Numbered from the stretch's first letter, positions 8,835 through 18,801 are shown. The stretch is 64,000 nt of DNA from Desertivirga xinjiangensis (GCF_024436435.1 NZ_JAFMZP010000005.1:208073-272072), one strand, 5' to 3'. The notes: generated by a model not told the origin, from the sequence alone. Program-made: numbers and translations.

Positions 8835-9441
8835 CCCCGAATAACCTTTGTATTAACTCAAGTTGGGCTAATCGTTGTATTCGTCTGTAAAGGTTGGGTT
8901 TTTGCTGAAAATAAAAGTTATAAGGGGTATTATTAAATTGTTAAAGTTGTCAGCCTCTCACTCCTCAGCCATACCAGGGAAGATCTGCCAAACCTTGGGA
9001 ATAACTAATAGTTAACTTTAATAAATTACATAAATCACCCGTTTTGCATTATTGTTTTGCCGAACCAGGTACGCGTTTGGATGCGTTTGGTACGGGTGAT
9101 TCCCAGTTGCTTCCAAAATCCTTTCTTAATCTTAGGTTAAAGCTATTTTTACGCAGCTGTTAAACGTGACCTTAATATACAGTTAATGTTGATCGATAGT
9201 TTTGACACGATTAAAGAAATTGCCCATAGCTCAGGTATTAACATATGGAAATTGTCGATCATGACACAGGTGGATGCTGACGATTGCCAATAAAATTCGC
9301 TGAACGTGTTAACGGAAAATAAACATGTTTTCTTGGGTTTTGTATAGTAGGAAGTACAGCTTCGCCCTTAAATTTCTCGTCCTGAGAGTAGTAAATTCAC
9401 ATTGGCAAGGTTTCTGCAAGGTTAAAAGAAATACATATCTT
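8835..9441. other. 607-bp intergenic region with an inverted repeat and one short open frame
   Basis: No gene of normal size is present. AATCACCCGT (9033-9042) is exactly complementary to ACGGGTGATT (9092-9101), with a 49-base spacer that contains GCGTTTGG twice. A 35-codon open frame at 9186-9293 (+) begins MLIDSFDTIKEIAHSSGI; it has protein-like codon use but no recognised family and no clear ribosome binding site. Otherwise I see only AT-rich sequence. Confidence 0.45.
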
Positions 9442-9675
9442 ATGAAAAAGTTGAATATGGCGTTAATGTTAGCCTTTATAAATGTGATGGCATTTGCACA
9501 AGAAAAGGCTGTAGACGCAAACGTAGATTTAAATGTCAATGATGGTTCTGGTGGAGGTTCCTTTCCATGGATGTATTTAATCGGAGCAGTACTTTTGATC
9601 GTCCTTCTTTTTGCCTTACTAGGAGGTAGAGGCAGAGACAGGATTGTTGAAAAAAGGACCGTCGTGAAGGATTAG
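9442..9675 (+). CDS. Small single-pass membrane protein, unknown function
   Basis: 77 residues from the ATG at 9442, which follows AAAAGAAATACATATCTT; the frame is open further upstream but that part has no signal-peptide logic. A signal peptide (NMALMLAFINVMAFAQ) is followed by a short Asp/Asn/Gly-rich extracytoplasmic segment (NVDLNVNDGSGGGS), one membrane helix (MYLIGAVLLIVLLFALLGG) and a basic cytoplasmic tail (RGRDRIVEKRTVVKD). Small proteins of this layout are common and unnamed in Bacteroidota. A terminator follows, and the gene is monocistronic. Confidence 0.75.
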   Translation: MKKLNMALMLAFINVMAFAQEKAVDANVDLNVNDGSGGGSFPWMYLIGAVLLIVLLFALLGGRGRDRIVEKRTVVKD

Positions 9676-9695
9676 AAGTGTTAATCGGAATATAA

Positions 9696-9729
9696 GAAGA
9701 CTGAACCCTACGTTCGGTCTTTTTTTTTG
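9696..9729 (+). terminator. Intrinsic terminator after the small membrane protein gene
   Basis: The stem AGACTGAAC (9698-9706) pairs with GTTCGGTCT (9712-9720), with one G-T pair and a 5-base loop, followed by nine T residues. This is a classical rho-independent terminator. Confidence 0.9.
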
Positions 9730-9809
9730 AATTTACTTTAGCAGGCCTTCAACAACTCGATAGGAAGAAAAAGGTTTATATATTTACTCTCAATATAACC
9801 TTATTAAGC

Positions 9810-12041
9810 ATGAAACTTCCCTCAGTGCTATCTGCATTTCTGGCCTTTGCTATATCAGCTTGTCACGCTCAAGGTGAAAGAGCTATCAGTCATTTTAACC
9901 TGGACCTGGAACAATTGAACAAGAGTAATTTTCCTGACAAATGGTTTACCTGGGGAGAGGGATATACCGTTAGTTCTGATTCTGTACACAAGGTTAGCGG
10001 AAAGTACTCCGTTGTAATTGAGCCACAGGGGGCGCATGTAGAGGGGAGTTTTGGCTGTCCGGCTTTGGCTATTCCCGTAGATTTTGAAGGCAAAGAAGTG
10101 GTGCTCACCGGCTACCTGAAACTCGAAAATGTTCAGGAAGGAAAAGCTGGATTAATGTTGCGGATAGACGGCAAAGGAAAGCCATTGCAGTTTGACAATA
10201 TGCAGTCGCGAAATATCCATGGAACCATAGGATGGATGCAATACCAGATCAAGCTCCCGCTTAGTCCGGAAGCTGAAATGATATATATCGCAGCCCTTCA
10301 TACTGGTTCCGGTAAAGTATGGGCGGATAATTTCAAACTTACAGTTGATGGGAAAGATCTATCGGAAGTGCCAATGAAACCCCGAAAGCAATACAAGGCA
10401 GAGCTAGATCATGTTTATGACAAAGGTTCGGGCGTCACTATCCAAAAGAATTTAAAAACGATTGCAGACCTGGTTGTTTTGGGAAAGGTTTGGGGATTCC
10501 TGAAATACTATCACCCCGAAGTAGGTACCGGAAACCTTAATTGGGATTATGAACTTTTCAGGATGATACCTGCCGTGGTTAACAGTAAAAACAAAGCGGA
10601 ACGCAATCAATACCTTCTCAATTATATAAAGACCCTGGGACCATTAAAAGCAGCTGCTAGCATAAAACAAGATTCAAGTCTAAAGCTTAAAGCTGATCTT
10701 TCCTGGACAGAAGATCAAAGCGAATTAGGACAAGAGCTGAGCGACATTCTGAAACAGGTGAAGCTTGCTGCACGCGGGGAAGACCACTATTATATAAACT
10801 TCACCAAATATGTTGGCAACCCCATCTTTAAAAACGAAAACAGCTACCGGGAAATGACGACCCCTGATGCGGGTTTTCGCCTGCTTTCTTTATTCAGGTA
10901 TTGGAATATGATTCAGTATTATTTCCCTTATAAGCATCTCATCGGTGAAGACTGGCACATGGTGCTTTCAGAGTTCGTACCCAAATTTATAGGTGCAATG
11001 GATCAGAAAAGCTACACGGTTACCTGCCTGGAGCTCATCGCCCGCATCCACGATACTCATGCCAACATCTGGGGTAATAAATTTTTAGGAGAATTACGCG
11101 GAAAGTACAGGGTGCCGGTTCAGCTTAAATTTGTTGAGGATAAACTTGCCATTGTCGCTTTCTATAAAGACACCCTTGGTCTTAAACGGAAATTACGGAT
11201 AGGAGACGTGATCACAAAAATTAATGGCAAACGCGTAAATGAAATAGTAAAGACAAATCTGCCATTTACCCCAGCGTCCAATTATTCCACTCAGCTTCGC
11301 GATCTCACTAACACGCTGCTTAGAGCAGACATTGCCGACTTTAAACTGGAAGTCCTTCGGGATGGGCGAAAACTGGAAGTTACTGTGCAAGGTTTGAATT
11401 CTAAGGCCTTCAGTACCAGAATTGACAATGTTCCTCATCCGGAAAAACCTTCTTTTTATATGCTTGCGGACAACATTGGTTACATATTTCCCGGACAGTA
11501 CAAAAATGAGCAATTGCCCGAAATTAAGAAGCTGTTTGGCAGGGCAAAAGGTATTATTGTAGATATGCGTTGCTATCCGTCTGACTTTATGCCCTTTACT
11601 TTCGGGAAGTTTATTAAGCCTGAGCCACGTCCCTTTGTAATGTTTACCAGCACCGGTTTTGAACATCCAGGCAACTTTCAGGTTTCTAAACCACTCGACA
11701 ATGGGGGAGAACGCGCCGGCTTCAATGGAAAAGTGGTAGTTCTAGTTGACGAACGAACTCAGAGTCAGGCGGAATACACTACCATGGCCTTTCAAAGCTC
11801 TCCGAATGTCACTGTGATCGGTAGTACCACAGCAGGGGCAGATGGAAATGTATCCGCTATTAAACTACCTGGTGGATTGGAAACAATGATCTCTGGCATA
11901 GGTGTTTATTATCCTGACGGAACAGAAACGCAGAGAGTTGGGGTGAAAATTGATATGCGGGTGAAGCCAACATTAGCCGGAATTAAGGCCGGTCGGGATG
12001 AATTGCTGGAGAAGGCGAAGGAGCTAATTTTGAAAGAGTGA
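9810..12041 (+). CDS. S41 family peptidase, exported (probable lipoprotein)
   Basis: 743 residues. The N-terminus LSAFLAFAISACHAQ contains a lipobox-like ISAC, so it is probably a lipoprotein. The first ~200 residues form a beta-rich domain. A helical segment with VWGFLKYYHPEVGTGNLNWD, typical of Bacteroidota S41 proteins, follows. A PDZ-like region around residues 430-530 carries GDVITKINGKRV. The C-terminal S41 domain has the catalytic segment VDERTQSQAEYTTMAF; its Ser (about residue 650) lies in the place of the C-terminal-processing-peptidase nucleophile, and GSTTAGADGN follows as usual. The substrate is unknown. It stands alone between the upstream terminator and the DUF6624 gene. Confidence 0.87.
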   Translation: MKLPSVLSAFLAFAISACHAQGERAISHFNLDLEQLNKSNFPDKWFTWGEGYTVSSDSVHKVSGKYSVVIEPQGAHVEGSFGCPALAIPVDFEGKEVVLTGYLKLENVQEGKAGLMLRIDGKGKPLQFDNMQSRNIHGTIGWMQYQIKLPLSPEAEMIYIAALHTGSGKVWADNFKLTVDGKDLSEVPMKPRKQYKAELDHVYDKGSGVTIQKNLKTIADLVVLGKVWGFLKYYHPEVGTGNLNWDYELFRMIPAVVNSKNKAERNQYLLNYIKTLGPLKAAASIKQDSSLKLKADLSWTEDQSELGQELSDILKQVKLAARGEDHYYINFTKYVGNPIFKNENSYREMTTPDAGFRLLSLFRYWNMIQYYFPYKHLIGEDWHMVLSEFVPKFIGAMDQKSYTVTCLELIARIHDTHANIWGNKFLGELRGKYRVPVQLKFVEDKLAIVAFYKDTLGLKRKLRIGDVITKINGKRVNEIVKTNLPFTPASNYSTQLRDLTNTLLRADIADFKLEVLRDGRKLEVTVQGLNSKAFSTRIDNVPHPEKPSFYMLADNIGYIFPGQYKNEQLPEIKKLFGRAKGIIVDMRCYPSDFMPFTFGKFIKPEPRPFVMFTSTGFEHPGNFQVSKPLDNGGERAGFNGKVVVLVDERTQSQAEYTTMAFQSSPNVTVIGSTTAGADGNVSAIKLPGGLETMISGIGVYYPDGTETQRVGVKIDMRVKPTLAGIKAGRDELLEKAKELILKE

Positions 12042-12121
12042 AAAGGTAAACTTACGTCTGGCGAACATGATTCGGGACGAATCGATATTGGAGAGATTTC
12101 GGTAAAATATAAACATTTGCT

Positions 12122-13051
12122 ATGTGTAAATTTATAACGGTCATTATACTTTTGCTTACCGCTCTGACATCAATGGGACAAGAAATCCCGAAAATGAAAG
12201 AATATTTGAGTATAATAAAAAACGCTTCGAATCTTTATAAAATAAAGTGTTACAAAGATGCCGCAGCAGAATATGATAGAGCATTTAATCTCGGTGATAG
12301 ATTTATTCGTGTTGCAGATTACTACAATTCCGCCTGCTGCCAGGCTTTGAACAATAACAGTGACAGAGCTATTCGAAACTTGTCTAAAGCAATAATGGAT
12401 GGAAAATATTCAAATTACACACACATCCTATCGGATCCAGATTTTAAATCTTTAAGAAAAAAAAGAGAGTGGGGATTGTTGGCAGAACATGTCAGAGTAA
12501 ATGAGCTGAATAAAAACAGGTTATCTGCATTATTGGATTCAATACTAGAAATGGATCAAAATTACCGGAGCAATCTTGACAGCGTAACAAAAGAATTTGG
12601 AGCAGGTTCACCAAAGACGAAAGAGTATTACCAAAAGATGCACGAGCTTGATTCTCTTAACCTTCTTAAGGTACGTCCGATTATCGACAGCATTGGTTGG
12701 CCTGGCCCTTACGAAGTGGGAAACAAAGGTGGGTTAGCTATTTTTCTCGTAATACAGCATTCGAATGCAGAAGTTCAAGAAAAATATTTACCCCTTATGC
12801 GTTCAGCAGCAATGAAAGGCAACGCAATCTTGGCAAACTTAGCTTTATTAGAAGACAGGGTTGCAATAAGTAACGGTAGAAAACAATTATATGGCTCTCA
12901 GGTCTTTGTTGATCCAAAAACAAATTCATATTTCTTAGCTCCAATAGAGGACGAAAAAAATTTAAATTTACGACGGAAGGAAATGGACTTGCAGCCGATT
13001 GAAGAGTATTGTAAACTTTTCGGAATTGAATATTCTTTTGCTGATAAGTAA
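12122..13051 (+). CDS. DUF6624 domain-containing secreted protein
   Basis: 309 residues with a signal peptide (ITVIILLLTALTSMGQ). Residues about 35-120 form TPR-like helices (CYKDAAAEYDRAFNLGD, NNNSDRAIRNLSKAI). The C-terminal half has the DUF6624 pattern: DSIGWPGPYEVGNKGGLA, then VIQHSNAEVQEKYLPLM, then LLEDRVAISNGRKQLYGSQV. The molecular function of DUF6624 is not known. The gene is visibly richer in A and T than its neighbours, which may reflect transfer. It has no operon partner on either side. Confidence 0.8.
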   Translation: MCKFITVIILLLTALTSMGQEIPKMKEYLSIIKNASNLYKIKCYKDAAAEYDRAFNLGDRFIRVADYYNSACCQALNNNSDRAIRNLSKAIMDGKYSNYTHILSDPDFKSLRKKREWGLLAEHVRVNELNKNRLSALLDSILEMDQNYRSNLDSVTKEFGAGSPKTKEYYQKMHELDSLNLLKVRPIIDSIGWPGPYEVGNKGGLAIFLVIQHSNAEVQEKYLPLMRSAAMKGNAILANLALLEDRVAISNGRKQLYGSQVFVDPKTNSYFLAPIEDEKNLNLRRKEMDLQPIEEYCKLFGIEYSFADK

Positions 13052-13181
13052 CTATTACAGAACAAATCGCAACGCGACTACCCTGGACTGCCACCCTTGT
13101 GAATGTTGGATGATGAAAGCCATCCTCTAAACTGCTTACTTTGTTCCACCAAAAGGAATAATATTTAAATTAATTTTACGT

Positions 13182-13949
13182 ATGAAGATTTTAGTAATTG
13201 GAGGAACCGGGCTGATAGGTAAAGATGTCAGCGCCAAATTAAGTAGGGAAGGTCACGAAGTTATCATTGGTGCACCCTCTCACGGTGTTAATATTGTTTC
13301 GGGCGAAGGTCTGGAAGAAGCGCTGAAAGGTACCGACGTGGTGATCGATCTCTCAAATTCTTCATCACCTGATGATGAAACCGCTTTGAACTTTTTTCGT
13401 TCAGCAGGCAAGAATTTAAGAGCTTATGAAAAAGAAGCTGGAATAAAACATCATTTGGTCTTGTCAATCGTGGGAACAGATCGCGCTCAATATATCGGTT
13501 ACCTAAAGGCAAAGAAAGAACAAGAGGATAATATTAAAGGCTCAGGTATTCCTTATACCATTGTTCGCTCTACCCAATTTCACGAGCACGTTACCACAAT
13601 TATTGCTGTTCAGGGTAACGAGAACGAAGTTAAGGTCTCTACTGTTGACTATCAGCCTATAGCAGCAGAAGATGTTGTGAATTACCTGTCAAAGTTTGCT
13701 TTGGAAGAGCCAAAAAATGGTACTGTTGAGATTGCCGGCCCAGAACGTGGTTCAATGACACAGTTTGTACAAAGATATTTGGACACAACAGGTGACAGTA
13801 AAGTGATGGTCTTTAACGATGAGAATAAATACATGTATCTGGATATTCCAAAAGATCTTCTAGTCCCACTAGAAAATTACTACAAAGGTGCTATTAACTT
13901 CGAGGATTGGGTGAAGACTCAAAAGCCAATTTCTCATTCTAAGTACTAG
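13182..13949 (+). CDS. NAD(P)-binding SDR / NmrA-like family protein
   Basis: 255 residues. The Rossmann dinucleotide motif MKILVIGGTGLIGKDVSAKL is at the very N-terminus. It is followed by an atypical-SDR layout: VVIDLSNSSSPDD, HHLVLSIVGTD, YLKAKKEQEDNIKGSGIPYT (the YxxxK-like pair) and IVRSTQFHEH. Such proteins act as NAD(P)H-dependent reductases or redox-sensing NmrA-type factors; the substrate is unknown. It converges with the MocR gene, separated by a 42-base gap holding a hairpin, so the two are probably not cotranscribed. Confidence 0.85.
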   Translation: MKILVIGGTGLIGKDVSAKLSREGHEVIIGAPSHGVNIVSGEGLEEALKGTDVVIDLSNSSSPDDETALNFFRSAGKNLRAYEKEAGIKHHLVLSIVGTDRAQYIGYLKAKKEQEDNIKGSGIPYTIVRSTQFHEHVTTIIAVQGNENEVKVSTVDYQPIAAEDVVNYLSKFALEEPKNGTVEIAGPERGSMTQFVQRYLDTTGDSKVMVFNDENKYMYLDIPKDLLVPLENYYKGAINFEDWVKTQKPISHSKY

Positions 13950-13970
13950 TCTAATATATCATAATTTTTT

Positions 13971-13990
13971 GGCGGGTCTGATAACCCGCC
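13971..13990. terminator. Hairpin between convergent genes
   Basis: GGCGGGT (13971-13977) pairs with ACCCGCC (13984-13990) across a 6-base loop. A T tract lies on its 5' side on the plus strand, so neither direction has a U tract after the stem. Termination is likely from position but not certain. Confidence 0.45.
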
Positions 13991-13991
13991 A

Positions 13992-15467
13992 CTATTTCAC
14001 TTCTCCCAGCGCCCGGGCGAACTTCAACATCTCTTCGTCATTAAGCGAAGCAAAGCCAAGCCTCATGCCATTGACACTATCAGAATATTTATAAAGGCTA
14101 CCATCATTCATATAAATACCTTTTGAAGCCAGGCGCTTTGCCAGGTCGGGAATTGAATAGTCCTTATCGAAGGTAACCCATACAGCCATCCCGCCTTGCG
14201 GAGTCGTAAAATGTGATATATCACCCATGGAAGCCTTGAGTAAATTGCAAAACTGATTTCGCCTTTGATGGTATAATTTTACAGACCTCCGGATATGCCT
14301 CTGCATTTCTCCTGTATTGAACAGATGGGCTACGGATTCTTCAAACACTACATCACCACGGATCTCTACCAGTTGTTTAAACTTCGATGCCTGCGATATA
14401 AAATCGGCATTACCTACCATATAGCCTATTCTGATAGTTGGTGCCAATGTTTTTGATATTGAACCGATGTAAAGCACATAGCCCTTGTGGTCGGCGCTTG
14501 CTAATGGTAAGATCGGACTGTTTTCGTAATGGAAGTCGTAATCGTAATCATCTTCGATGACGGGAAATTTATAACGCCGGATCAAGTCTAACAGCTTAAG
14601 TCTTCTTTCTGCGCTGAGTGTTACTGTAGTTGGATGGTGATGATGAGGAATAATGTATAATAGATCTGGTGGAGAGGTGTTGCAGATCGTTTCAATTGCA
14701 TCTACATCTATACCATTCTCATCAACCTTCACCTTAATCAAGTTTGCGCCCAGTTGTTCGAACACCTTATCTGCCAGAATGTAATTCAGATCTCCAACAA
14801 TCACTGTACTGCCTAGTTTCAATATCATGCTTGCAGCAATGAAAATGGCAAACTGCGCACCATGCGTAACTAGTACATTTTCTTTTTCAATATTCAGCGC
14901 TCTTGTTGCAGACAAAAAAACGGCGAGCTCACTTCTCAATGCCGAGCTTCCGGAGGAGCTCTCTTTCATAAGCATCCCATGTAAAGAAGATCTATACAAT
15001 AAGGCTTTGTAACGATTAAGGATCGACTCCAGAGGTGCTATGCGCTGGTCCGGATAGCCATCGTTGATTAGTAGTTGGTAAGGTTTTAAATCAAGGGAGG
15101 GTGGGCGGCTAAAGCCAATCTCCCGGTAGAAACTCGTCTGATTAAAAGCCTGTGTGTCCTCCAGATGATCTGTGTATAACACTTTGGGTTTAATCACCGG
15201 CAACTGCCTGGAAATAAACATTCCTCTTTTACCAACAACTTCTACCCAGCCTTGTACCCGCAGTTCATCATAGGCTGCGACTACTGTCGTTCGATTAAGT
15301 TTCATTATAGTCGCCATTTCGCGACTTGCCGGTAATTGGTAACCTGGTCTTATTTTACCATTTCTGATTAAGTCGATGACCCCATTCGCTACCTGGCGGA
15401 AAACTGGAATAGCTGAGCTCCTATCTATGTCTATAAGATTCTTAAATGGTAAGGTTTGGACTGTCAT
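13992..15467 (-). CDS. MocR-type (GntR family) regulator with aminotransferase domain
   Basis: 491 residues, the usual length. N-terminal winged helix-turn-helix (about 15-85): IRPGYQLPASREMATIMKL, then NRTTVVAAYDELRVQGWVE. C-terminal fold-type I aminotransferase domain: VIEDDYDYDFHYEN and YIGSISKTLAPTIRIGYMV, where the Lys of SISKT is the expected PLP-binding residue. MocR proteins sense PLP, amino acid or amine ligands and regulate nearby genes. Neither flank is an obvious PLP or amine gene: the NmrA-like gene converges, and the upstream neighbour is a pseudogene. The target is therefore unknown. Confidence 0.9.
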   Translation of the reverse strand: MTVQTLPFKNLIDIDRSSAIPVFRQVANGVIDLIRNGKIRPGYQLPASREMATIMKLNRTTVVAAYDELRVQGWVEVVGKRGMFISRQLPVIKPKVLYTDHLEDTQAFNQTSFYREIGFSRPPSLDLKPYQLLINDGYPDQRIAPLESILNRYKALLYRSSLHGMLMKESSSGSSALRSELAVFLSATRALNIEKENVLVTHGAQFAIFIAASMILKLGSTVIVGDLNYILADKVFEQLGANLIKVKVDENGIDVDAIETICNTSPPDLLYIIPHHHHPTTVTLSAERRLKLLDLIRRYKFPVIEDDYDYDFHYENSPILPLASADHKGYVLYIGSISKTLAPTIRIGYMVGNADFISQASKFKQLVEIRGDVVFEESVAHLFNTGEMQRHIRRSVKLYHQRRNQFCNLLKASMGDISHFTTPQGGMAVWVTFDKDYSIPDLAKRLASKGIYMNDGSLYKYSDSVNGMRLGFASLNDEEMLKFARALGEVK

Positions 15468-15666
15468 CGTAAAAAACTCTGGATAAGTAAGGCCAGCCAG
15501 CTGCGCTGTAATTTTACGAAAAAAACCTTATTTTTTCTGATTTCCCTGTTGGGGAACCGTATCTGTTTTTCGTTTTCCGAAAACTAATCAATTAACAATA
15601 ACACAATATTCGAAATGACAATGTTAGCAATTCTTAGATAATTTTTGTTGTAGTAACCTAAAATAC

Positions 15667-16085
15667 ATGAAATTCAACAAACTACTCCCGTTAATTCTTT
15701 ATGTATGCTTTTTATCCTTGACAGGTATGAAATGTAAAAAGGACAGTACCTTGATTATACATAAAGAAAAACTGCCTGCCATTACACAATCTGGATCACA
15801 TACTTTCGGTTTTTATCCTCCGAAAATCAGATGGAGTTAAGAATTGGGTTGACAGGGGTCAATAAGACAGGAACATATACTTTTGATAATAACGGAGTGA
15901 TCTACTATGACTCGAAATCAAGGTGTTATTATTATGAGGATAGGATCGTATCGGGTTCGTTGAATATTACTAAGATAGACCTGGTCAATCATTTCATTTC
16001 TTGCACTTTCGAATTTAAACTTGATAAACAGGGGTGTCAAAGCATTAATGCCACTGAGGGAAGATTCGATTTAAAGATTCAATAA
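15667..16085 (+). pseudogene. Broken DUF6252-like lipoprotein
   Basis: An ATG at 15667 opens a lipoprotein start (signal region ending LTGMKCKKD) and runs to KLPAITQSGSHTFGFY, the start of the mature DUF6252-type domain, then hits a stop at 15838 after nonsense residues. In another frame the C-terminal part of the same kind of domain continues from about 15831 to 16085: GLTGVNKTGTYTF, then SGSLNITKIDLVNHFISCTF, then ATEGRFDLKIQ. The middle of the domain is missing, so this is an internal deletion with a frame change rather than a point frameshift. Family naming is from recall of the motif pattern and should be checked. The region is AT-rich. Confidence 0.6.
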
Positions 16086-16147
16086 GCGCGTCAATTCTGA
16101 AGAAATACGTTTTCTATTTATCAAATAGGAAAGATAAAAAAGCTTGA

Positions 16148-16878
16148 GGCTTAGTCCAATACTCAAATCCGATTATCAGAGTTGACGACCAGTTATTGTT
16201 TGTCGGCCAATCATTTGACACATTAAAAGATAGCCTTATAAGTAATTTTAACTTTGTTTCCTATACTGATTGTCTGACGGACAAAGTTAATTTTTATCAT
16301 ACATATCCTGATTCACTGTATTGGAATAACTATAACTGGAGTGGAGAAAAGTTACAGAAGTGTTTATGGATTACAATGATGAAAAGGGAATTTTAGTATT
16401 CAGCTTTCCGATTTCTCATGACTTATATACTGCTAAACTAAAGCAGCCAGATTACAAAGTGACTTATGGAGGAAGTAATTTTGCCAATACGATCCGGTCA
16501 ATTCAAACCCAACCTAGTGAAATGTCAGTCAAAACTTTTGTAAAACATGTTTTAGAAAATGACGAGTATGCAGCTATAAAGTATGATAAATTCAGGAAGG
16601 TATATTATCGATTTTTAAGGCATCGGGTTAATAACTATACGGAGTCTAGCCAATGGACAGATAAGTCCGTTTCCATAATTATTTTAGATGAAAGCTTAAA
16701 CTATTTGGGAGAAACGAATATTGGAACAATTAAGAATTGGTACCTGCAAAATGCATTTGTTACAGAAGAAGGATTAAATATTGAATATATCCCTGATAAT
16801 TTAAATGAAGACTATCTGATCTATAAGATATTTACATTAGAAAAAAGAAGCAGAATCAATAAGAGGCAGTTAAAGTAG
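16148..16878 (+). pseudogene. Truncated and frameshifted DUF4221 family gene
   Basis: Two reading frames together resemble the C-terminal two thirds of a DUF4221 protein. The first is open from 16148 to 16396 without a good start (FVGQSFDTLKDSLISNFNFV to YNWSGEKLQ). The second takes over near 16336-16360 and runs to 16878 (VFMDYNDEKGILVFSFPISH, YDKFRKVYYRFLRH, SIIILDESLNYLGETNIG, VTEEGLNIEYIPDNLNEDY). The frame change lies near 16336-16396, and about 130 N-terminal residues are absent. Only weak GTG/TTG starts exist for either part. Function of DUF4221 is unknown; members are usually lipoproteins. Confidence 0.65.
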
Positions 16879-16901
16879 TGAAGTTTCAATCAGTAAAATT
16901 A

Positions 16902-18800
16902 ATGATGATAAATAAGTTTTTATGTTTGGCTTTTTTGTTTTGGTTTGTGTTTCCGGTGGATTCATTCTCTCAACTGGACACAAAGGTAACAAGACAGTTA
17001 ATTGATAGTTTAGAAACGTCGTTAGCACGAAAAAATGCTGTAATTTACCTCCAGCCTAACAAAGATATTTACGAAACCGGAGAAGACCTGTGGTTTAAGG
17101 CATATTTTGCAGATGCACAGAGCTTGAAGCCATTTGCTATCGATACCACGCTTTATATCCAGCTTACTCCGGTAGATAAGCCTGGAGCGGTGATAGAGGA
17201 AAAATTTGTGATAATGGATGGCTTCTCGGAGGGTCGTTTATACCTTCCCGACACGCTTGAGGAAGGGGACTACGATCTCAAAGCATTCAGCACCAGTAGC
17301 TTCTTCAAAGGTCAAAATGATTTTAAAAATTTAAGGCGGATCAATATCAGAAAAAGCATTATCCCTCAACTTAAAATCGAGGCACAATTTGACAAAAAGG
17401 TCTATGTAGATGGTCAGCAGATATCTTTAGCACTGAAATTATCTTCCTCCTCCGGAGCTCTGCTTCCTTTAACAAATATAAATGCTGTACTGAACAATGA
17501 CGGCCAGCTTTTGGAAACTCTGAAACTGCAAACAGACTACGCGGGGAGGGCAAAAATAACGTTCAAGGCAGGTATTCCGGTCGCAGGCTCTCAGGTCATG
17601 ATAGAAGCTTTCAATCAAAAAGAAGGTAAATCGGCTGTCGGGATCATGCCAGTACCTTATAACAGAAATAAAGTTCATTTCTATGTTTTTCCGGAAGGTG
17701 GTTACCTTGTTGCAGGGCTTCCCAATATTTTAGCCTTTAAAGCCGTTGATGTGAAAGGTATTCCTGTAGAAGTTAGCGGTACCTTATTAGAAGAGAACAA
17801 GACTTTATCACGTTTCAAGTCATTGCATGATGGAATGGGAAAAATTGAGTTAAGACCGATAGCAGGCAAACAGTACCGCCTGCGACTTGATGCGCCTTAC
17901 TCCGATTCAATCTACCCTGTAGGGGAAATATTACCCAAAGGTATTGTGCTGCATTATATCGGAGAGAGTACAAAAGATCTGGTTTTTAAACTTTACAAAT
18001 CTTCAGCCAGCATTCCTGGAACCATTTATTTAAGAGCACAAATTCGTGGCAAAGTATACAGTATGGCTAAGGCTATCTTAAAAGACAGTCTAACCATAGA
18101 ATTGCCGGCAAAAGAATTTACTCAGGGAGTGGCCGAAGTAACACTATTTGGAGAAGATATGATGCCCTTAGCGGAAAGATTGGTCTACGTAAATACGAAA
18201 AGCAAGTTGTATATCACATCCAAATTACTTAAACCGGTACTAGGTTTACGTGAAAAGGGATCCATTAAAATTAAAGTTACTGACGAACTTAATAATCCTG
18301 TAGTGGCACATTTAGGCGTAAGCATTTTTGACCGCTTGTATAAAGACCCATCTAACTGCAAAAATATTCTGACACATTTTTACCTGGACAATCAACTTAA
18401 GGGAGATATATACAATCCTGCTTATTACTTCGAAGACGAAAATTTGCAACGTGTAGCAGCATTGGATGTTCTGATGCTTACACAAGGATGGCGAAGATAC
18501 GTCTGGAATCATAACACCCCGAAAATGTCCGACACGCCATCCATTCTTACAAATAGCATACACGGAAATGTGAGTGTAGTGAAGCAAAAAAAAGGAACAT
18601 CAGGACAATTCCCTGTACAACTTTTTGCCCCCGACAATAAGGGATATGGAAGATTTACCGTGCTCGATTCCCTGGGCTCGTTTACCATTGCCCCCTATGA
18701 CCTGGCATCAGCCAACAATGGTTACCTCTATTTAAGAGCCATGGTTGCAGAGGAAACCAAGACTGATATTAAAATCGTTGACCCTTTTGAGCTAATATAA
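16902..18800 (+). CDS. MG2-domain (alpha-2-macroglobulin-like) surface protein, 5' part of a frameshifted gene
   Basis: About 632 residues from the ATG at 16902; a GTG at 16878 is also in frame but overlaps the previous stop. A signal peptide (FLCLAFLFWFVFPVDSFSQ) is followed by an MG2-type domain, YLQPNKDIYETGEDLWFKAY, then repeated beta-sandwich segments (FPEGGYLVAGLPNILAFKAV; LDVLMLTQGWRRYVW), as in Bacteroidota MG2 proteins of about 850-900 residues. The frame stops at 18800, directly after DPFELI, while the missing C-terminal part continues in another frame to 19470. Skipping one base (T18798) would join the two. It is the third damaged gene in a row. Role is unknown; related proteins are often next to TonB-dependent receptors. 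Confidence 0.7.
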   Translation: MMINKFLCLAFLFWFVFPVDSFSQLDTKVTRQLIDSLETSLARKNAVIYLQPNKDIYETGEDLWFKAYFADAQSLKPFAIDTTLYIQLTPVDKPGAVIEEKFVIMDGFSEGRLYLPDTLEEGDYDLKAFSTSSFFKGQNDFKNLRRINIRKSIIPQLKIEAQFDKKVYVDGQQISLALKLSSSSGALLPLTNINAVLNNDGQLLETLKLQTDYAGRAKITFKAGIPVAGSQVMIEAFNQKEGKSAVGIMPVPYNRNKVHFYVFPEGGYLVAGLPNILAFKAVDVKGIPVEVSGTLLEENKTLSRFKSLHDGMGKIELRPIAGKQYRLRLDAPYSDSIYPVGEILPKGIVLHYIGESTKDLVFKLYKSSASIPGTIYLRAQIRGKVYSMAKAILKDSLTIELPAKEFTQGVAEVTLFGEDMMPLAERLVYVNTKSKLYITSKLLKPVLGLREKGSIKIKVTDELNNPVVAHLGVSIFDRLYKDPSNCKNILTHFYLDNQLKGDIYNPAYYFEDENLQRVAALDVLMLTQGWRRYVWNHNTPKMSDTPSILTNSIHGNVSVVKQKKGTSGQFPVQLFAPDNKGYGRFTVLDSLGSFTIAPYDLASANNGYLYLRAMVAEETKTDIKIVDPFELI

Positions 18801-18801
18801 T

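Noticed and set aside
13971..13990. Bidirectional rho-independent terminator
   Set aside because: The T tract lies before the stem on the plus strand and becomes an A tract after it on the minus strand, so only a hairpin can be claimed.
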